A stretch of 17,692 nucleotides of DNA from positions 1 to 17,692 of the forward strand of contig DAAK01000043.1 in NCBI GenBank assembly GCA_001701075.1. Reading direction: 5' to 3'. Under the pieces are notes generated by a model. The model made no database searches, was not told the origin of the DNA, and worked only from the letters and a program-made list of their open reading frames with translations. The position numbers and the translations under genes are program-made. The stretch comes from Bacteroidales bacterium GP3 (GTDB lineage: Bacteria > Bacteroidota > Bacteroidia > Bacteroidales > Muribaculaceae). This document shows, one piece after another, positions 1 to 8,252 of this stretch. Positions within the stretch are counted from its first letter, which is position 1, and every line of letters starts with the position of its first letter.

Positions 1-32
1 TGAACTCTGACATCTGAGCTCTGACATCTTAG
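1..32. repeat. Short intergenic direct repeat (CTCTGACATCT twice)
   Basis: The 11-base word CTCTGACATCT occurs at 6-16 and again at 20-30, just downstream of the nucleotidyltransferase stop codon. Its core CTGACATC reappears in inverse orientation at 2971-2978, in the repeat upstream of the acyl-CoA ligase of the same operon. No coding potential is seen. It belongs to the low-complexity intergenic words found at several gene ends in this window. Confidence 0.6.
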
Positions 33-33
33 A

Positions 34-1086
34 TCAGAAAAGATTCCGGGTCACTTCGTTGGCATAGCGGAAATCGTCGGGGGAGCCGATGTCGATCCAG
101 GTGCCGTCGATGGCGAAGTGAGATACTTTCTTCCCTTTTGCAATTAATGACTCCACAAAGTCGGGGGCATCGAGGTATTCGCCACGTTTTATGTCCTTCA
201 GAACCTTGCGGTCTATTATATATACGCCTGCGTTGGCAAAATGGTTGAATGTCGGTTTCTCTTCAAGTCCTGTGACACGGTCGCCATCAGTCTTCAGTAT
301 TGCAAACGGCACAGACACGATATATGGAATCGTAGCCATTGTAAGGGCAGCTCCCACATCGACATGATGTCTCCAGAGTTTTTCGAAATCAATGTTGGTG
401 AGAAGATCGGAGTTCATCACAATCACATGGTCTTGACTCAGGGTGTCGATCAGTGCGACACTCCCCATAGTGCCGAGACGTCGTGGTTCTTCAATGCAAT
501 GCACATTTCCCTGCCACTTCGGATCGGAGAAATGATCTATTATCTGATCCTTGAGATAATTGACAGTCACATATATGTCCTTTATCCCAAAGCTGCTAAG
601 CGCCTCTACATTATAGTCGATGATGGGTTTCCCTCCTACTTTAAGCAACGGTTTAGGAGTGTCGAGTGTCAAGGGACGGAGCCTCTCTCCACGGCCACCA
701 GCCATCAAAACGGCATCGGCGGGGATTGCCGACCGCAGTTTCCTGAGGTCGAGAATTTCTATCAGGATGCCATCGGATAAGACAGGGAGAAGATTGATTC
801 TTCTGTCTCTGGCTCGTGCTACTGTGAGATACCGCTCTTTGGGTGAAGAATCGGCATTAAGGGATATGTAGTTTCTGAAAGCAATGTCACGGACTATATC
901 CTCAGTGGTATGTCCGGCTATCAGAGCCCTCCTTATGTCGCCGTCGGTCACACTTCCGATAAGTCTCCCTTCGTCATCTATGGCAAAAAGGGTCATTGAG
1001 TCACCGCTGAGCTCATTAAGCGCTGTCAGTGTCTCTCTGATCGTAGCATTCCCGCTAATAGTATGTCTGCTTATCTGAGGGTTCAT
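34..1086 (-). CDS. CBS-domain nucleotidyltransferase (sugar-1-phosphate activating)
   Basis: A 350-residue protein predicted to transfer a nucleotide onto a sugar-1-phosphate, feeding surface glycan synthesis in the cytoplasm. Residues about 1-115 look like a tandem CBS pair (FAIDDEGRLIGSVTDGDIRRAL near 34-55). Residues about 125-348 are an NTP_transferase domain with the GGxGxRLxPLTxxxPKPLL signature (MAGGRGERLRPLT at 128-140, then PKPLLKVGGKPII) and the metal-binding NSD at 225-227. The domain order resembles Campylobacter PtmE-type guanylyltransferases used for legionaminic acid; this resemblance is family knowledge and the substrate is unknown. The ATG overlaps the stop codon of the upstream acyl-CoA ligase (ATGA), implying translational coupling. 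The CBS pair may sense an adenine nucleotide. The class is secure; the sugar and the nucleotide are not. Confidence 0.88.
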   Translation of the reverse strand: MNPQISRHTISGNATIRETLTALNELSGDSMTLFAIDDEGRLIGSVTDGDIRRALIAGHTTEDIVRDIAFRNYISLNADSSPKERYLTVARARDRRINLLPVLSDGILIEILDLRKLRSAIPADAVLMAGGRGERLRPLTLDTPKPLLKVGGKPIIDYNVEALSSFGIKDIYVTVNYLKDQIIDHFSDPKWQGNVHCIEEPRRLGTMGSVALIDTLSQDHVIVMNSDLLTNIDFEKLWRHHVDVGAALTMATIPYIVSVPFAILKTDGDRVTGLEEKPTFNHFANAGVYIIDRKVLKDIKRGEYLDAPDFVESLIAKGKKVSHFAIDGTWIDIGSPDDFRYANEVTRNLF

Positions 1087-2948
1087 TTCTTGACGTGTTC
1101 TTCCGGGATAAGGGGTGTGTCGCCATCTTTCGGACCATCGTACATCGCTTCAATCTCCTTTGCGTAACGTTTGGCTACCACTGGTCGGCGCACTTTCATC
1201 GTATTGGTCACTTCTCCGTGAGAGATTGAGAAATGATTTGGGAGCAATGTTATCTTTTTGATCTGCTCGTAGGATGCGAGGTCTTTCTGGAGCTCATTGA
1301 TTTCCCCCATCATCATATCCATGACTTCGGGATTTTTCAGCAACGCATCCAAGTTTTCGGTGTCCAGTTTCTTGGATTGAGCCCATGCCAAAAGTTGAGA
1401 CAGATTGGGCACGACGAGAGCTGTCACATACTTTCTTTCATCTCCAATTACAGCCACTTCGTCAATAAACTTATTCTCGGCCAATCGGCTTTCAAGAAGC
1501 TGAGGGGCAATATATTTGCCATTGGATGTCTTGAAAAGGTCCTTCACTCGCTCTGTAAGGACGAGAGCACCGGATTCTGTGAAATATCCGGCATCACCGG
1601 TGCGAAACCAACCGTCGTCGGTAAACGCCTTTGCGTTGGCATCAGGATTGTTGTAGTATCCGGAAGTCACAGTCGGTCCTTTCACAAGAATCTCACCCTC
1701 CTTGTCAATCTTCACCTTAACCATCGGGAGCGGTTTGCCGACAGTCCCGATTTCAAAGTCCTTGAATGGGAATGCAGAAACAGTGGCTGTAGTTTCGCTC
1801 AGTCCATATCCAATTATGACATTGATTCCTATCGACTGCATGAATTCAGTGATACGTGGGCTTAACGGCGCGCCTGCTGTCGGGAACATCTTCGGGTTGG
1901 GGATGCCAATGGTCTGCTTCACTTTTGAGAATACCCTCTTATCCCAGAATTGATATTCCTTTTCGAGCCAAGACGGCACTGGCTTGCCCTCCCTGCGGAA
2001 TCCGAGGTTGCGACGGTAACCAACACGGATAGCGCGGCCTACCATCATCTGCTGCACCTTGCTCATCTTTGATATTTTCTCCTTCACTGCAGCATATACC
2101 TTTTCCCAGAAGCGAGGTACACACGTCATAAGATTAGGCCTTACTTGTGGCAGGGTATCCTGAATGATGCGAGGATCTTCGTTGATGGCTATTCTGATGC
2201 CTTTCGTGAGGCAGAAGAAGCACCATGCTTTTTCCAGGATGTGGCTCATAGGAAGGAATGCCATGGAGAGATCCTTGTCTGTAACGTTGATGAGGAACTT
2301 AAGATGTGCTTCCATTGCGGCATCATAGTTTGCATGGCTCAGGCAGACACCTTTGGGCTCTCCGGTAGTGCCGGAAGTATAGATAAGGGTAGCAATGTCT
2401 TCGGGGAGACCACGGTCAGTACGTTGCTCAACGAGAATCCTTGTGTCCTCGTCAGCATCGACGCCGAGCTTCATGAAATCGTCCCAAAATATCGACATAT
2501 TATCATCGGGATACAGGTCGACACCCTCTTTCTTAAAGATCACGATCTTGTCGATCTGTTCAGGATGTTTTTTCCAATAATTGTAAGCAAGCGGATACTG
2601 ATGTTGTTCTCCTACGAAGAGAATTCTTGGTTGGCCGTCGTTGACAATGAAGTCGTATTGCGCCTGGCTGCTGCTTGAATATAGCGGGATAGTGGCAGCT
2701 CTGTTACGGAAGCCGGCATACTCGGTGATAAGGATTTGGGGAGTGTTGTTGGAGCAGACAGCGATAGTGTCTTTCTCCTTGAGACCGAGTCGGGCGAGAG
2801 CACGGGCGGCCACATCAATCTGTACGCGGAATTCCTCCCAGCTTGTTGGCAGCCATTCCCCGGCCTTACGCCAGCAATAGCGATAAGCCTCGCGATCGCC
2901 ATATTTTTCCGCCTGCCGGCGAATCATTTCTACAAGTTTATTTGCCAT
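1083..2948 (-). CDS. Long-chain fatty acid--CoA ligase (AMP-forming)
   Basis: A 621-residue adenylate-forming enzyme that activates fatty acids with ATP and CoA, of the FadD/FAA1 long-chain type. Visible motifs are the P-loop YTSGTTGEPKG at 190-200, the A5-type YGLSETT at 381-387, GWFRTGD at 446-452, and the hinge region RVKDLFKTSNGKYIAP at 467-482, typical of long-chain ligases of Bacteroidota. Length is normal for the family and no signal peptide is seen, so the enzyme is cytosolic or peripherally membrane-bound. It is the first gene of a two-gene minus-strand operon; its TGA shares bases with the ATG of the nucleotidyltransferase. No Shine-Dalgarno is visible upstream. Exogenous fatty-acid activation for phospholipids is the likely role; the chain-length preference cannot be read. 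Confidence 0.92.
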   Translation of the reverse strand: MANKLVEMIRRQAEKYGDREAYRYCWRKAGEWLPTSWEEFRVQIDVAARALARLGLKEKDTIAVCSNNTPQILITEYAGFRNRAATIPLYSSSSQAQYDFIVNDGQPRILFVGEQHQYPLAYNYWKKHPEQIDKIVIFKKEGVDLYPDDNMSIFWDDFMKLGVDADEDTRILVEQRTDRGLPEDIATLIYTSGTTGEPKGVCLSHANYDAAMEAHLKFLINVTDKDLSMAFLPMSHILEKAWCFFCLTKGIRIAINEDPRIIQDTLPQVRPNLMTCVPRFWEKVYAAVKEKISKMSKVQQMMVGRAIRVGYRRNLGFRREGKPVPSWLEKEYQFWDKRVFSKVKQTIGIPNPKMFPTAGAPLSPRITEFMQSIGINVIIGYGLSETTATVSAFPFKDFEIGTVGKPLPMVKVKIDKEGEILVKGPTVTSGYYNNPDANAKAFTDDGWFRTGDAGYFTESGALVLTERVKDLFKTSNGKYIAPQLLESRLAENKFIDEVAVIGDERKYVTALVVPNLSQLLAWAQSKKLDTENLDALLKNPEVMDMMMGEINELQKDLASYEQIKKITLLPNHFSISHGEVTNTMKVRRPVVAKRYAKEIEAMYDGPKDGDTPLIPEEHVKK

Positions 2949-2958
2949 GTTTTTAAGT

Positions 2959-3034
2959 TTTCAGTCTTCAGATGTCAGTCTTCAGTCTTCAGCTGCCCCT
3001 TGACAACGATGAAAACGTCGACAACGATGAAAAC
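2959..3034. repeat. Two tandem intergenic repeats upstream of the acyl-CoA ligase
   Basis: From 2959 to 2994 the words TCAGTCTTCA and TTCAGTCTTCAG recur, interrupted by GATGTCAG. From 3002 a second repeat follows: GACAACGATGAAAAC occurs at 3002-3016 and 3020-3034 with an 18-base period. Neither block has coding signs. Together they occupy the 5' side of the minus-strand ligase, so they would lie in its untranslated leader if transcription starts near 3130. Confidence 0.6.
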
Positions 3035-3097
3035 TACATTCATTATACATATATAACGATTAAGAATATATTTTTTCCAAAACAATACACCTTAATA

Positions 3098-3128
3098 TTG
3101 TGTTTGTGAAATAAAAGTATTAATTTTG
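3098..3128 (+). promoter_or_regulatory. topA promoter (TTG-N20-TAATTTTG)
   Basis: TTG at 3098-3100 and TAATTTTG at 3121-3128 are 20 bases apart, matching the Bacteroidota -33/-7 consensus. Transcription would start about 3132, leaving a leader of roughly 70 bases before topA. A minus-strand CAAAnnTA match (3132-3139, TATTTTTG read on minus) directly faces it and could serve the ligase operon, but it lacks a well-placed TTG. Confidence 0.75.
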
Positions 3129-3138
3129 CGGCAAAAAT

Positions 3139-3187
3139 ATGACCGCTAATTCGCACAAAATGCGGATTGGTTGATATGAAAGCCTGA
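3139..3187 (+). promoter_or_regulatory. topA leader: hairpin and two tiny upstream ORFs
   Basis: The leader holds an 8-bp stem, AATTCGCA at 3148-3155 with TGCGGATT at 3161-3168 (one T-G pair), closed by a CAAAA loop and not followed by a T-run, so it is not a terminator. An 11-codon ORF (3139-3174, beginning MTANSHK) spans it, followed by a 3-codon ORF (3176-3187). Whether either is translated is unknown. A role in controlling topA is only a possibility. Confidence 0.35.
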
Positions 3188-3200
3188 TTATAAGGATATT

Positions 3201-5549
3201 ATGAACAATCTCGTAATTGTAGAGTCACCGGCAAAGGCTAAAACCATTGAAAAATTCCTTGGTAAAGGGTACACTGTGCTGTCATCTTATGGGCATATTC
3301 GCGACCTGAAGAAAAAAGGAATAGCTATAGACTTTGAAAATAATTTTCAGCCGGAATATGAGATACCTGCAGATAAAAAGGACACTGTAAGGAAACTTAA
3401 AGAAGCCGCTAAGAAGGCCGACATGGTATGGCTCGCTTCCGATGAAGACCGTGAAGGGGAGGCCATAGCATGGCATCTTTATGAGGTGCTTGGCCTGAAA
3501 CCAACCAATACAAAACGAATCGTCTTTCATGAGATAACCAAGCCAGCTATCCTGAATGCAATAGCAAATCCCCGCGACATAGATATCGACAGGGTCAATG
3601 CCCAGCAGGCTCGCCGAGTTCTCGACCGTATTGTTGGTTTTGAGCTTAGCCCTGTGCTTTGGAAGAAAATAAAGCCTTCCCTGTCGGCAGGAAGAGTGCA
3701 GAGTGTGGCAGTACGTCTGATTTGCGAACGCGAGAAAGAAATAGCAGCTTTCACTCCCGAATCATATTACAGGGTTTCCGGACACTTTGAGATTCCGGGA
3801 TCAGATGCCGGCCTCAAAGCAGATCTCTCACGACGTTGTTCCGATGTCAAGGATGCCATGGACGTGTTGAGTGAATGCAGCGACGCTACATTCAGGATTG
3901 CTGAGGTCAGCGTACGGCCAGGCAAACGCCAGCCTTATCCTCCATTCACAACCTCCACGCTTCAGCAGGAGGCTTCACGCAGACTTGGGTTCTCAGTCAA
4001 TCAGACCATGGTGATTGCCCAAAAACTGTATGAAGACGGAAAGATAACCTACATGCGTACCGACTCCACAAATCTTTCGGAACTTGCCCTCCGCGACATT
4101 TCAGACACTATCCGAAAAGATATGGGCGAGGAATACCTCAAGGTTCGTCATTATCATACGCATTCCAAGGGAGCACAGGAAGCCCATGAGGCAATACGCC
4201 CGACATATGTCAGCAATCGCACCATCGATGGGGATGCCAAGGAGCAGAAACTCTATGACCTTATATGGCGAAGGGCAGTGGCCTCCCAGATGGCAGATGC
4301 CGAAATAGAGAAGACTACCGTAGACATTGCTATTACTCCATCGGCTGCTAAGATTTCTGAAGACACTTCTCATGGGGTCTTTAAGGCAGAAGGAGAGGTC
4401 GTCGTATTCCCTGGATTCCTAAAGGTCTATCAGCAAGGCGCAGGAAAAGACACTTCCTTGCCTCCACTCTCAGTAGGAATGGATCTGCAACCCAAAGAGA
4501 TTACCGCTACCGAAGACTTCACTCAGGCTCCGGCCAGATATACAGAGGCATCCTTGGTAAAGAAAATGGAGGAACTTGGTATCGGTCGCCCGTCTACATA
4601 TGCACCTACTATCTCAACTATTCAGCAAAGGGAATATGTGAAGCGTGGAGAAAAAGAGGGTACCCCACAAGATTTCAAGGAGCTTACTCTCAAGAAGGGC
4701 AAGATAACGACCAAGACAAAGACACTTTTAGTGGGTTCAGAGAAAGGGAAGCTTGTGCCGACAGATACCGGAATGGTGGTCAATGACTTCCTTACTGAGT
4801 ATTTCCCTGATATCCTCGACTATAATTTCACAGCCAAGATAGAGGAAAAATTCGATGATATAGCCGAAGGAAAGCTTCCTTGGCAGAATGAGATGTCGGA
4901 ATTCTATGGCGATTTCCATCCTGAGATTGAAAAGATAAACACTCTCAAGATGGAGCATAAGGTAGGGGAGCGCCAACTTGGTGTAGATCCGAAGACTGGT
5001 CGCTCCGTATATGTGAAAATCGGACGTTTTGGCCCGATTGCCCAGATAGGGGATGCTACAGATGAAGACAAACCACTTTTCGCATCCTTGCAACCAAACC
5101 AGAGCGTACAGACAATTACACTTGAAGAAGCTCTTAAACTGTTTGAGTTGCCTCGTGATGTAGGAACTTTCGAGGGGAAAAAGATTCTTGCGGCTATAGG
5201 GCGTTTCGGTCCTTACATTCGTCATGACTCGATGTTTGTCTCAATTCCCAAGGATATGTCTCCATTGTCGATCACGGAGGCTGAGGCGATAGAGCTTATA
5301 GAAAACAAGCGGGCAGAGGAAGCAAATAAGTTTATCAAGTCTTTCCCCGAGCGCCCAGAGATTGAGATTCTCAACGGACGCTATGGCCCATACTTCACTT
5401 ATCTGCCGGCTGGAGCGAAAAAGAAAATCAATTATAAGATTCCTAAAGGCACCGACCCGATGGCATTGACTCTGGATGATGTGCTGAAACTCATAGAGCA
5501 GCAGGATGCAGCTCCCAAGAAGCGTCCAACTGCGAGAACCAAAAAGTAA
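3201..5549 (+). CDS. topA: DNA topoisomerase I (type IA)
   Basis: A 782-residue type IA topoisomerase that relaxes negative supercoils by passing DNA through a transient single-strand break. The Toprim domain starts at the N-terminus (NLVIVESPAKAKTIEKFLG, Glu8) with the acidic motif DEDREGE at 81-87. The catalytic tyrosine is Tyr284 in ITYMRTDSTNLS, and the strand-binding stretch LSAGRVQSVAVRL is at 161-173. The C-terminal part has no Cys4 zinc fingers; it carries three GRxGP-type repeats (IGRFGPIAQIG, IGRFGPYIRHD, NGRYGPYFTYL) of the Toprim C-terminal repeat kind and ends in a basic tail. This is the usual arrangement in Bacteroidota rather than the E. coli zinc-ribbon form. It has its own promoter and is followed by prfB on the same strand. 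Confidence 0.97.
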   Translation: MNNLVIVESPAKAKTIEKFLGKGYTVLSSYGHIRDLKKKGIAIDFENNFQPEYEIPADKKDTVRKLKEAAKKADMVWLASDEDREGEAIAWHLYEVLGLKPTNTKRIVFHEITKPAILNAIANPRDIDIDRVNAQQARRVLDRIVGFELSPVLWKKIKPSLSAGRVQSVAVRLICEREKEIAAFTPESYYRVSGHFEIPGSDAGLKADLSRRCSDVKDAMDVLSECSDATFRIAEVSVRPGKRQPYPPFTTSTLQQEASRRLGFSVNQTMVIAQKLYEDGKITYMRTDSTNLSELALRDISDTIRKDMGEEYLKVRHYHTHSKGAQEAHEAIRPTYVSNRTIDGDAKEQKLYDLIWRRAVASQMADAEIEKTTVDIAITPSAAKISEDTSHGVFKAEGEVVVFPGFLKVYQQGAGKDTSLPPLSVGMDLQPKEITATEDFTQAPARYTEASLVKKMEELGIGRPSTYAPTISTIQQREYVKRGEKEGTPQDFKELTLKKGKITTKTKTLLVGSEKGKLVPTDTGMVVNDFLTEYFPDILDYNFTAKIEEKFDDIAEGKLPWQNEMSEFYGDFHPEIEKINTLKMEHKVGERQLGVDPKTGRSVYVKIGRFGPIAQIGDATDEDKPLFASLQPNQSVQTITLEEALKLFELPRDVGTFEGKKILAAIGRFGPYIRHDSMFVSIPKDMSPLSITEAEAIELIENKRAEEANKFIKSFPERPEIEILNGRYGPYFTYLPAGAKKKINYKIPKGTDPMALTLDDVLKLIEQQDAAPKKRPTARTKK

Positions 5550-5550
5550 T

Positions 5551-5575
5551 TCAATTTTCACAAAGAGAAAATTGA
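5551..5575 (+). terminator. AT-rich palindrome after topA (weak terminator candidate)
   Basis: TCAATTTTC at 5551-5559 pairs perfectly with GAAAATTGA at 5567-5575 around a 7-base loop, starting two bases after the topA stop codon. There is no downstream T-run, so efficient termination is doubtful. It could instead protect the mRNA 3' end. Confidence 0.35.
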
Positions 5576-5581
5576 GGATTA

Positions 5582-5606
5582 TGGGGTTATAGGGTTATGG
5601 GGTTAA
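5582..5606. repeat. Intergenic GGGGTTAT-type repeat
   Basis: The stretch reads as three copies of GGTTAT-like units (GGGGTTATAGGGTTATGGGG, then TTA). A near-identical 22-base copy lies at 8258-8279, upstream of the GH3-family gene, with a single difference (AGGG versus AGAG). Both copies are non-coding. Here it sits immediately upstream of the prfB -7 box. Confidence 0.6.
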
Positions 5607-5610
5607 AATT

Positions 5611-5622
5611 TAAATTTGAATA
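5611..5622 (+). promoter_or_regulatory. Candidate leaderless promoter of prfB
   Basis: TAAATTTG at 5611-5618 matches the Bacteroidota -7 box and ends four bases before the prfB ATG, so transcription would begin at or next to the start codon. The -33 position has only TTA (5587-5589). prfB could also be read through from topA. Confidence 0.5.
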
Positions 5623-6738
5623 ATGATAACGCAAGAACAACTGAAAGAGGCGGAAGAACGAACCGCTGCACTAAAAAGATACCTCGACATTGACTCCAAG
5701 AAGATAGAAGTGGAGGAAGAGGAGCTTCGTACTCATGTGGCCGACTTCTGGGAAGACCGTACAAAAGCTGAGGCTCAGATGAAAAAGATAAAGGATCTTC
5801 ATTTCTGGATCGACGCCTATGAGGCTCTCGAGAAGCAAGTGGAGGAACTTCATCTTGCCTTCGACTTCGTGAAGGAGGGTCTGGTGACTGAAGATGAGGT
5901 CGAGGAGCAGTATAATGTAGTGGCAAAGGACATTGAAAACCTCGAGCTCCGCAATATGCTGCGAAGAGAGGAAGACAAACTCGGAGTTGTGCTGAAAATC
6001 AATTCAGGAGCGGGTGGCACAGAAAGCCAAGACTGGGCCCAGATGCTCATGCGTCTTTATCTGCGCTATGCCGAGCGTCATGGCTACAAGACTTCGATCG
6101 CTCAACTTCTTGAAGGTGATGATGCTGGAATCAAGTCGGTGACTATCAATATAGAAGGCGATTACGCCTATGGCTATCTCAAGAGCGAGAATGGTGTCCA
6201 TCGTCTGGTGCGGGTAAGTCCTTATAATGCTCAGGGCAAGCGAATGACATCGTTTGCATCTGTATTCGTAACTCCGCTTGTCGATGATACTATCGAGATC
6301 AATGTAGAGCAGGCGCGCATGTCATGGGATACGTTCCGTTCAGGAGGCGCTGGAGGTCAGAACGTCAACAAGGTTGAGTCTGGTGTCCGTCTGCGTTATC
6401 AGTATAAGGATCCATACACAGGCGAAGAAGAGGAGATTCTCATAGAAAACACTGAAACACGAGACCAACCTAAGAATAAGGAGAATGCTCTCCGTCACCT
6501 TCGCTCCATACTCTACGAAAAGGAGATGAACCATCGCCTTGAGGAGCAGGCTAAGGTTGAGGCTGGAAAGAAAAAGATAGAATGGGGTTCACAGATACGC
6601 AGTTATGTCTTTGACGACCGTCGCGTAAAAGACCACCGCACAAACTATCAGACTTCTGATGTCAACTCCGTCATGGATGGGGAAATCGATGAATTCATCA
6701 AGGCTTATCTGATGGAGTTTGCGGGAGGAGAAAACTAA
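5623..6738 (+). CDS. prfB: Peptide chain release factor 2
   Basis: A 371-residue RF2 that recognises UGA/UAA stop codons and triggers peptide release on the ribosome. The catalytic GGQ is at 244-246 (SGGAGGQNVNKVESGVRL), and the tripeptide-anticodon region reads SPY at 199-201 where E. coli has SPF. The end (IEWGSQIRSYVFDDRRVKDHRT) is typical. At residues 19-24 (RYLDID), the place where E. coli and many bacteria have an in-frame UGA and a programmed +1 frameshift, the codons here run CTC GAC with no stop. The gene is therefore read in one frame and lacks this autoregulation. Start MITQEQL has no alternative ATG nearby. The stop overlaps the convergent GH3-family gene by four bases. Confidence 0.97.
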   Translation: MITQEQLKEAEERTAALKRYLDIDSKKIEVEEEELRTHVADFWEDRTKAEAQMKKIKDLHFWIDAYEALEKQVEELHLAFDFVKEGLVTEDEVEEQYNVVAKDIENLELRNMLRREEDKLGVVLKINSGAGGTESQDWAQMLMRLYLRYAERHGYKTSIAQLLEGDDAGIKSVTINIEGDYAYGYLKSENGVHRLVRVSPYNAQGKRMTSFASVFVTPLVDDTIEINVEQARMSWDTFRSGGAGGQNVNKVESGVRLRYQYKDPYTGEEEEILIENTETRDQPKNKENALRHLRSILYEKEMNHRLEEQAKVEAGKKKIEWGSQIRSYVFDDRRVKDHRTNYQTSDVNSVMDGEIDEFIKAYLMEFAGGEN

Positions 6739-8249
6739 TAATTAATCTTTAGTAAATCGTCGAGGAGGGAGCGGTTGTTGTTGAGGCGGGGGACTTTGCG
6801 CTGACCTCCGAGCTTGTGATTGCCGGCACTCGCAAGCCAATCGTAGAAAAGACCAGGTCTGGCTGTAATTATTTCGGGAGGGTCAAGGAAAATGGTATGC
6901 GCTCGCTTCGCCTGATAGTCGGAATTGACCTCTTGCAATGTCTCGTCGAGTACGTCGCGGAACTTCTCCATTGAATCGGGCTTGACATTCCATTCGATGA
7001 GCCATTGATGATGACCGCGGCGATTGTTGTGGGCATAAAATGGTCCGGCAGTATAGTTTGCAATGCTTGCGCCCGTAGCTTCGCAGGCAGCCTCTATAGC
7101 CCGATTTGCATTGTCTTCCATCACCTCTTCGCCGAAGGCATTTATGAAACTTCTCGTGCGCCCGGCAATCCGGATTTTCACAGGGTCGGTGGCAGTCACT
7201 GTGACAGTGTCGCCTAAATGATAGCGCCATAGCCCATTGCTGCTGGTGATCAGCAGTTCATAAGTCTTGCCAGCCTCTGTCTCCCACGCTGGTACGGGGT
7301 TTCTACCCTCTAATGGTTCGAACTCATAGAAGACGCATCCGTCAAGAATAAGCAGCATAGAATGATCGGAGAAATCATTTTGAAAGGCAAAGAAACCTTC
7401 GCTTGCGTTGTAGGTCTCCATAAAGTGCATCTTCGCAGGATCGGTAAGAGCCTCGTATTCCTTGCGGTAAGGGCGGAAGTCGATGCCTCCGTGGAAGAAT
7501 ACCTCTAAGTTTGGCCAAACATCTGAAATCTTATCCACTCCCTTGATGCGGCAAACTTCTTTTATGACAGTCAAGAACCAAGAAGGGACTCCCGATATGT
7601 TGGTGATATTTGCTTTTGATGCAGCTCCGGCGAGAGCAGGAAGTTTCTCGCTCCAATCCTCCATCAAGGCTATGCGTTTCTTGGGCACACGCACCATATC
7701 GGCGAGTTTTGGCATTCGGTCGATAAGAGTTGCGCTGAGGTCGCCAACTTTCACATCACTTTTCAGATTTAGCTCATTAGCGAAACTTCCTCCCAAAATG
7801 AAACTCTTGCCTGAAAAGATACGGCTTTTGGGGTTCATTTTAAGATAATGGGCCACTACATCGTATGTCCCCGGATAATGGTTTTTGCGGAGGCAGTCGT
7901 TGGTGATAGGCACAAATTTCGACTTTCCACCGCTCGTTCCACTGCTTTGGGCAAATCTTTTGCATACTCCAGGCCAAAGGATGTCTTTCTCCCCCTCCAC
8001 CATTCGCATTGCATATGGACGGATGTCATCATAGGAGACAGTAGGGACTGCAGCTTGATATGCAGCTACAGGATCGGGGGCATTCAGGATATCCCTGAAT
8101 CCGTATTTGCGACCTATTTCAGTGTCGGCAGCCCGATTCAGGAGCCATAGCAGCTGCTCCCTTTGTATTTCTTCTACATGCCCTCTCCATTTTTCAGTGC
8201 GATGGGCAAGGGAAGCGAAAATATGTCTGGCGATAGGTGTGAAATCCAT
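6735..8249 (-). CDS. GH3-family acyl-adenylate/amide synthetase-like protein
   Basis: A 504-residue member of the GH3 (auxin-responsive promoter) family, which belongs to the ANL adenylating superfamily. Plant members join amino acids to hormone carboxylates; bacterial substrates are mostly unknown. The N-terminal phosphate-binding loop QSSGTSGGKSKFVPIT is at 101-116. FFHGGIDFRPY and MHFMETYNASEGFFAFQ near the middle are typical of GH3 ATP and acyl binding, and LWRYHLGDTVTV near the C-terminal domain is the family's YRLGD-like element. No signal peptide or membrane segment is seen. It lies last in the minus-strand series after yidD, separated by about 100 bases of repeats, so co-transcription is uncertain. 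It converges with prfB, the two stop codons sharing bases. The family is clear; the reaction is not. Confidence 0.88.
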   Translation of the reverse strand: MDFTPIARHIFASLAHRTEKWRGHVEEIQREQLLWLLNRAADTEIGRKYGFRDILNAPDPVAAYQAAVPTVSYDDIRPYAMRMVEGEKDILWPGVCKRFAQSSGTSGGKSKFVPITNDCLRKNHYPGTYDVVAHYLKMNPKSRIFSGKSFILGGSFANELNLKSDVKVGDLSATLIDRMPKLADMVRVPKKRIALMEDWSEKLPALAGAASKANITNISGVPSWFLTVIKEVCRIKGVDKISDVWPNLEVFFHGGIDFRPYRKEYEALTDPAKMHFMETYNASEGFFAFQNDFSDHSMLLILDGCVFYEFEPLEGRNPVPAWETEAGKTYELLITSSNGLWRYHLGDTVTVTATDPVKIRIAGRTRSFINAFGEEVMEDNANRAIEAACEATGASIANYTAGPFYAHNNRRGHHQWLIEWNVKPDSMEKFRDVLDETLQEVNSDYQAKRAHTIFLDPPEIITARPGLFYDWLASAGNHKLGGQRKVPRLNNNRSLLDDLLKINY

Positions 8250-8252
8250 CGT

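Noticed and set aside
1233..1865. 210-codon open frame on plus inside the acyl-CoA ligase
   Set aside because: Antisense shadow; the ligase motifs on the other strand explain the region.
2145..2678. 177-codon open frame on plus inside the acyl-CoA ligase
   Set aside because: Antisense shadow of a well-supported gene.
2959..3034. Possible CRISPR-like array
   Set aside because: Units are too short and have no unique spacers; it is a simple tandem repeat.
4737..5225. 162-codon open frame on minus inside topA
   Set aside because: Fully antisense to a strongly conserved topoisomerase region with no family resemblance.
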